Shown piece by piece: positions 6,226 to 6,961 of a DNA stretch of 6,961 nt. This DNA comes from Candidatus Bathyarchaeota archaeon (GTDB taxonomy: Archaea > Thermoproteota > CALKCG01 > B24 > JAGTQN01): positions 1 to 6,961 of the forward strand of contig JAGTQN010000092.1 in assembly GCA_018396395.1 (NCBI GenBank). The letters are read 5' to 3'. Position numbers and translations under genes: made by a program. A model generated the notes under the pieces. The model was not told the origin of the DNA and searched no databases. It was given only the letters and a program-made list of their open reading frames with translations. Positions within the stretch are counted from its first letter, which is position 1. Every line of letters begins with the position of its first letter.

Positions 6226-6231
6226 ACCTCC
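6226..6231 (-). promoter_or_regulatory. Shine-Dalgarno site that fixes the LLM start
   Basis: GGAGGT on the - strand is a full match to the anti-Shine-Dalgarno core, 7 bases before TTG 6218-6216. It overlaps the last base of the upstream in-frame TTG (6233-6231), so it cannot serve that codon. Confidence 0.75.
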
Positions 6232-6253
6232 AATTGATCTTTAGATAGGGAGG

Positions 6254-6263
6254 CTTTTAAATT
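6254..6263 (-). promoter_or_regulatory. TATA-like box of the LLM gene
   Basis: AATTTAAAAG on the - strand lies about 40 bases before TTG 6218. Archaeal spacing puts the transcript start near 6230-6235, which just includes the GGAGGT site and again argues against translation from 6233. Confidence 0.45.
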
Positions 6264-6271
6264 GTGGATTT

Positions 6272-6497
6272 TTATGCCTTATTATGAGATCAAGGAACTC
6301 TTTTACGAGCTATAGGAGGTTGGAGAAGATTCCCTAGCCTCTTATGCCATTTCGTGGACAAGTTCCTAAAGAGTTTTATGCCATTAGAATAATGAGGCAA
6401 TTTTCATGAATTTCTTAAAAATATCGTAAGTTTCAGCCATTTCCTCGAAAAAGTCTTAATGGGATTTGAACCCCTTTTTTCTTTTGGTTCTTATGCC
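6272..6497 (+). repeat. Four scattered copies of TTATGCC
   Basis: TTATGCC occurs at 6272, 6342, 6376 and 6491. The second and third copies extend to TTATGCCATT. Spacing is irregular (70, 34 and 115 bases), so it is not a tandem or CRISPR-type array. Recurrence within 226 bases of non-coding DNA is notable but may be chance in A/T-rich sequence. Confidence 0.4.
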
Positions 6498-6506
6498 CCC
6501 TGAGAT

Positions 6507-6961
6507 TCATGAGGCCTTTTGCCAGTTGATCCTCGGGACGTCCTTCACTGCAGTCCACAATTTCTTAGACACACCTTCGAAGCGCTTGCCCCAGACATCG
6601 TGTGGAGAAACATGACGAGGAGATAGCCTGACTCCTTGCCGATCTTACAAAAGATCCCGAAGCTTACTTCGTGGCGATGTTGCACATAGACCTTCGTCTT
6701 AGCCCTTGAGGACATGTATAGTATAGTAGGAGTTTCGCTATAGTGGAGTTTATGTTCCGTAGGTCGTTAGTCGTCATTGCGACCGATACCATGAAGTCCG
6801 GTAGGCATCTCTCGGCTATTATGTTATGTATAGCCTAGGAGGCTTGGGAGCGGATTTTAGTGAATAGTATAGGTATTATGGATATGAATTCTATGAACTG
6901 CCACGGCTTCCTAAGGTTCCTTAGGATGGTTGTTCCATAGTTTGGATTGTCGGACTCCTTG
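6507..6961 (-). pseudogene. Decayed gene of unknown family, 3' part, running off the window
   Basis: Protein-like sequence runs along the - strand in three successive frames. The first is open from the window edge to an internal TAG (6837-6835) and beyond it, encoding segments such as GTTILRNLRKPWQFIEF and MVSVAMTTNDLRNINSTIAK. Coding then shifts near 6715 to a frame with KVYVQHRHEVSFGIF and KIGKESGYLLVMF. Near 6610 it shifts again to SPHDVWGKRFEGVSKKLW and PRINWQKAS, ending at TGA (6509-6507). Joined, this is about 150 residues. Codon use (AAG, AGG, GTC, CTC) resembles the intact genes, which supports former coding. The second shift sits beside a TTT run and could be a single-base loss, so sequencing error is possible. 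I do not recognise the family and see no transposase signature. It lies upstream of the LLM gene in the same direction. Confidence 0.6.

Larger units (their letters stand above)
6234..6506. other. 273-base gap upstream of the LLM gene
   Basis: Besides the LLM TATA-like box it contains scattered TTATGCC copies, a T-arm-like sequence GGGATTTGAACCCC (6461-6474) and T/A runs on both sides of it. Two tiny open frames, 6344-6409 (+, 21 codons) and 6384-6440 (-, 18 codons), overlap on opposite strands and lack suitably placed ribosome sites, so neither is called. On the - strand the T-run at 6452-6448 could terminate the decayed gene upstream. Confidence 0.4.

Noticed and set aside
6344..6440. Two tiny opposed open frames (21 codons +, 18 codons -)
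   Set aside because: They are very short, overlap on opposite strands and have no ribosome site at proper spacing (a GGAGG is 24 bases away from the + strand start).
6440..6530. tRNA gene on the - strand ending in GGTTCAAATCCC
   Set aside because: Only the T-arm resembles a tRNA. The next bases would make an A/T-rich acceptor strand with no partner 60-90 bases upstream, and no D-arm or anticodon arm is visible.
6507..6961. Transposase remnant or insertion sequence
   Set aside because: The joined translation shows no DDE, HUH or serine-recombinase motif that I can recognise, and no terminal inverted repeats or target-site duplication are visible in the window.

Overview
This is a 6,961-base stretch of what is most likely an archaeal chromosome. 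The evidence is A/T-rich TATA-like boxes roughly 25-40 bases upstream of starts, purine-rich GGAGG-type ribosome sites, frequent AGG arginine codons, an aminotransferase closest to the archaeal LysJ type, and a luciferase-like (possibly F420-dependent) oxidoreductase. A thermophilic member of the Thermoproteota or a related lineage is a reasonable guess, but the sequence does not fix the lineage.

Layout. On the + strand come the last 12 codons of a gene whose tail matches MacB/FtsX-type ABC permeases (1-40), an ABC transporter ATPase (105-824), a T-rich pyrimidine tract (869-911) and a LysJ/ArgD-type class III aminotransferase (1038-2240) closed by a hairpin plus T-run. All later genes are on the - strand. 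They are an isocitrate/isopropylmalate dehydrogenase-family enzyme (2428-3510), an apiosidase-like/putative glycoside hydrolase with a C-terminal collagen-binding-like domain (3611-4951), and a luciferase-like (LLM) oxidoreductase (5331-6218, TTG start). The right end (6507-6961) holds the 3' part of a decayed gene with one internal stop and two frame changes.

How the genes work together. The first two genes look like one ABC exporter/remodelling unit of MacB type. The aminotransferase and the dehydrogenase are convergent and separately promoted. Both belong to families used in the alpha-aminoadipate lysine, arginine and leucine routes, but no LysW, LysX, LysY, LysZ or LysK gene is present to prove a shared pathway. 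The hydrolase and the LLM enzyme each have their own promoter-like sequence and look like accessory, independently acquired genes.

No CRISPR array, convincing tRNA or rRNA gene, intact insertion sequence or clear novel multi-gene system is visible. The most interesting points are the NADP-type coenzyme fingerprint and altered substrate position of the dehydrogenase, the probably laterally acquired hydrolase without a signal peptide, and the decayed gene at the right end.
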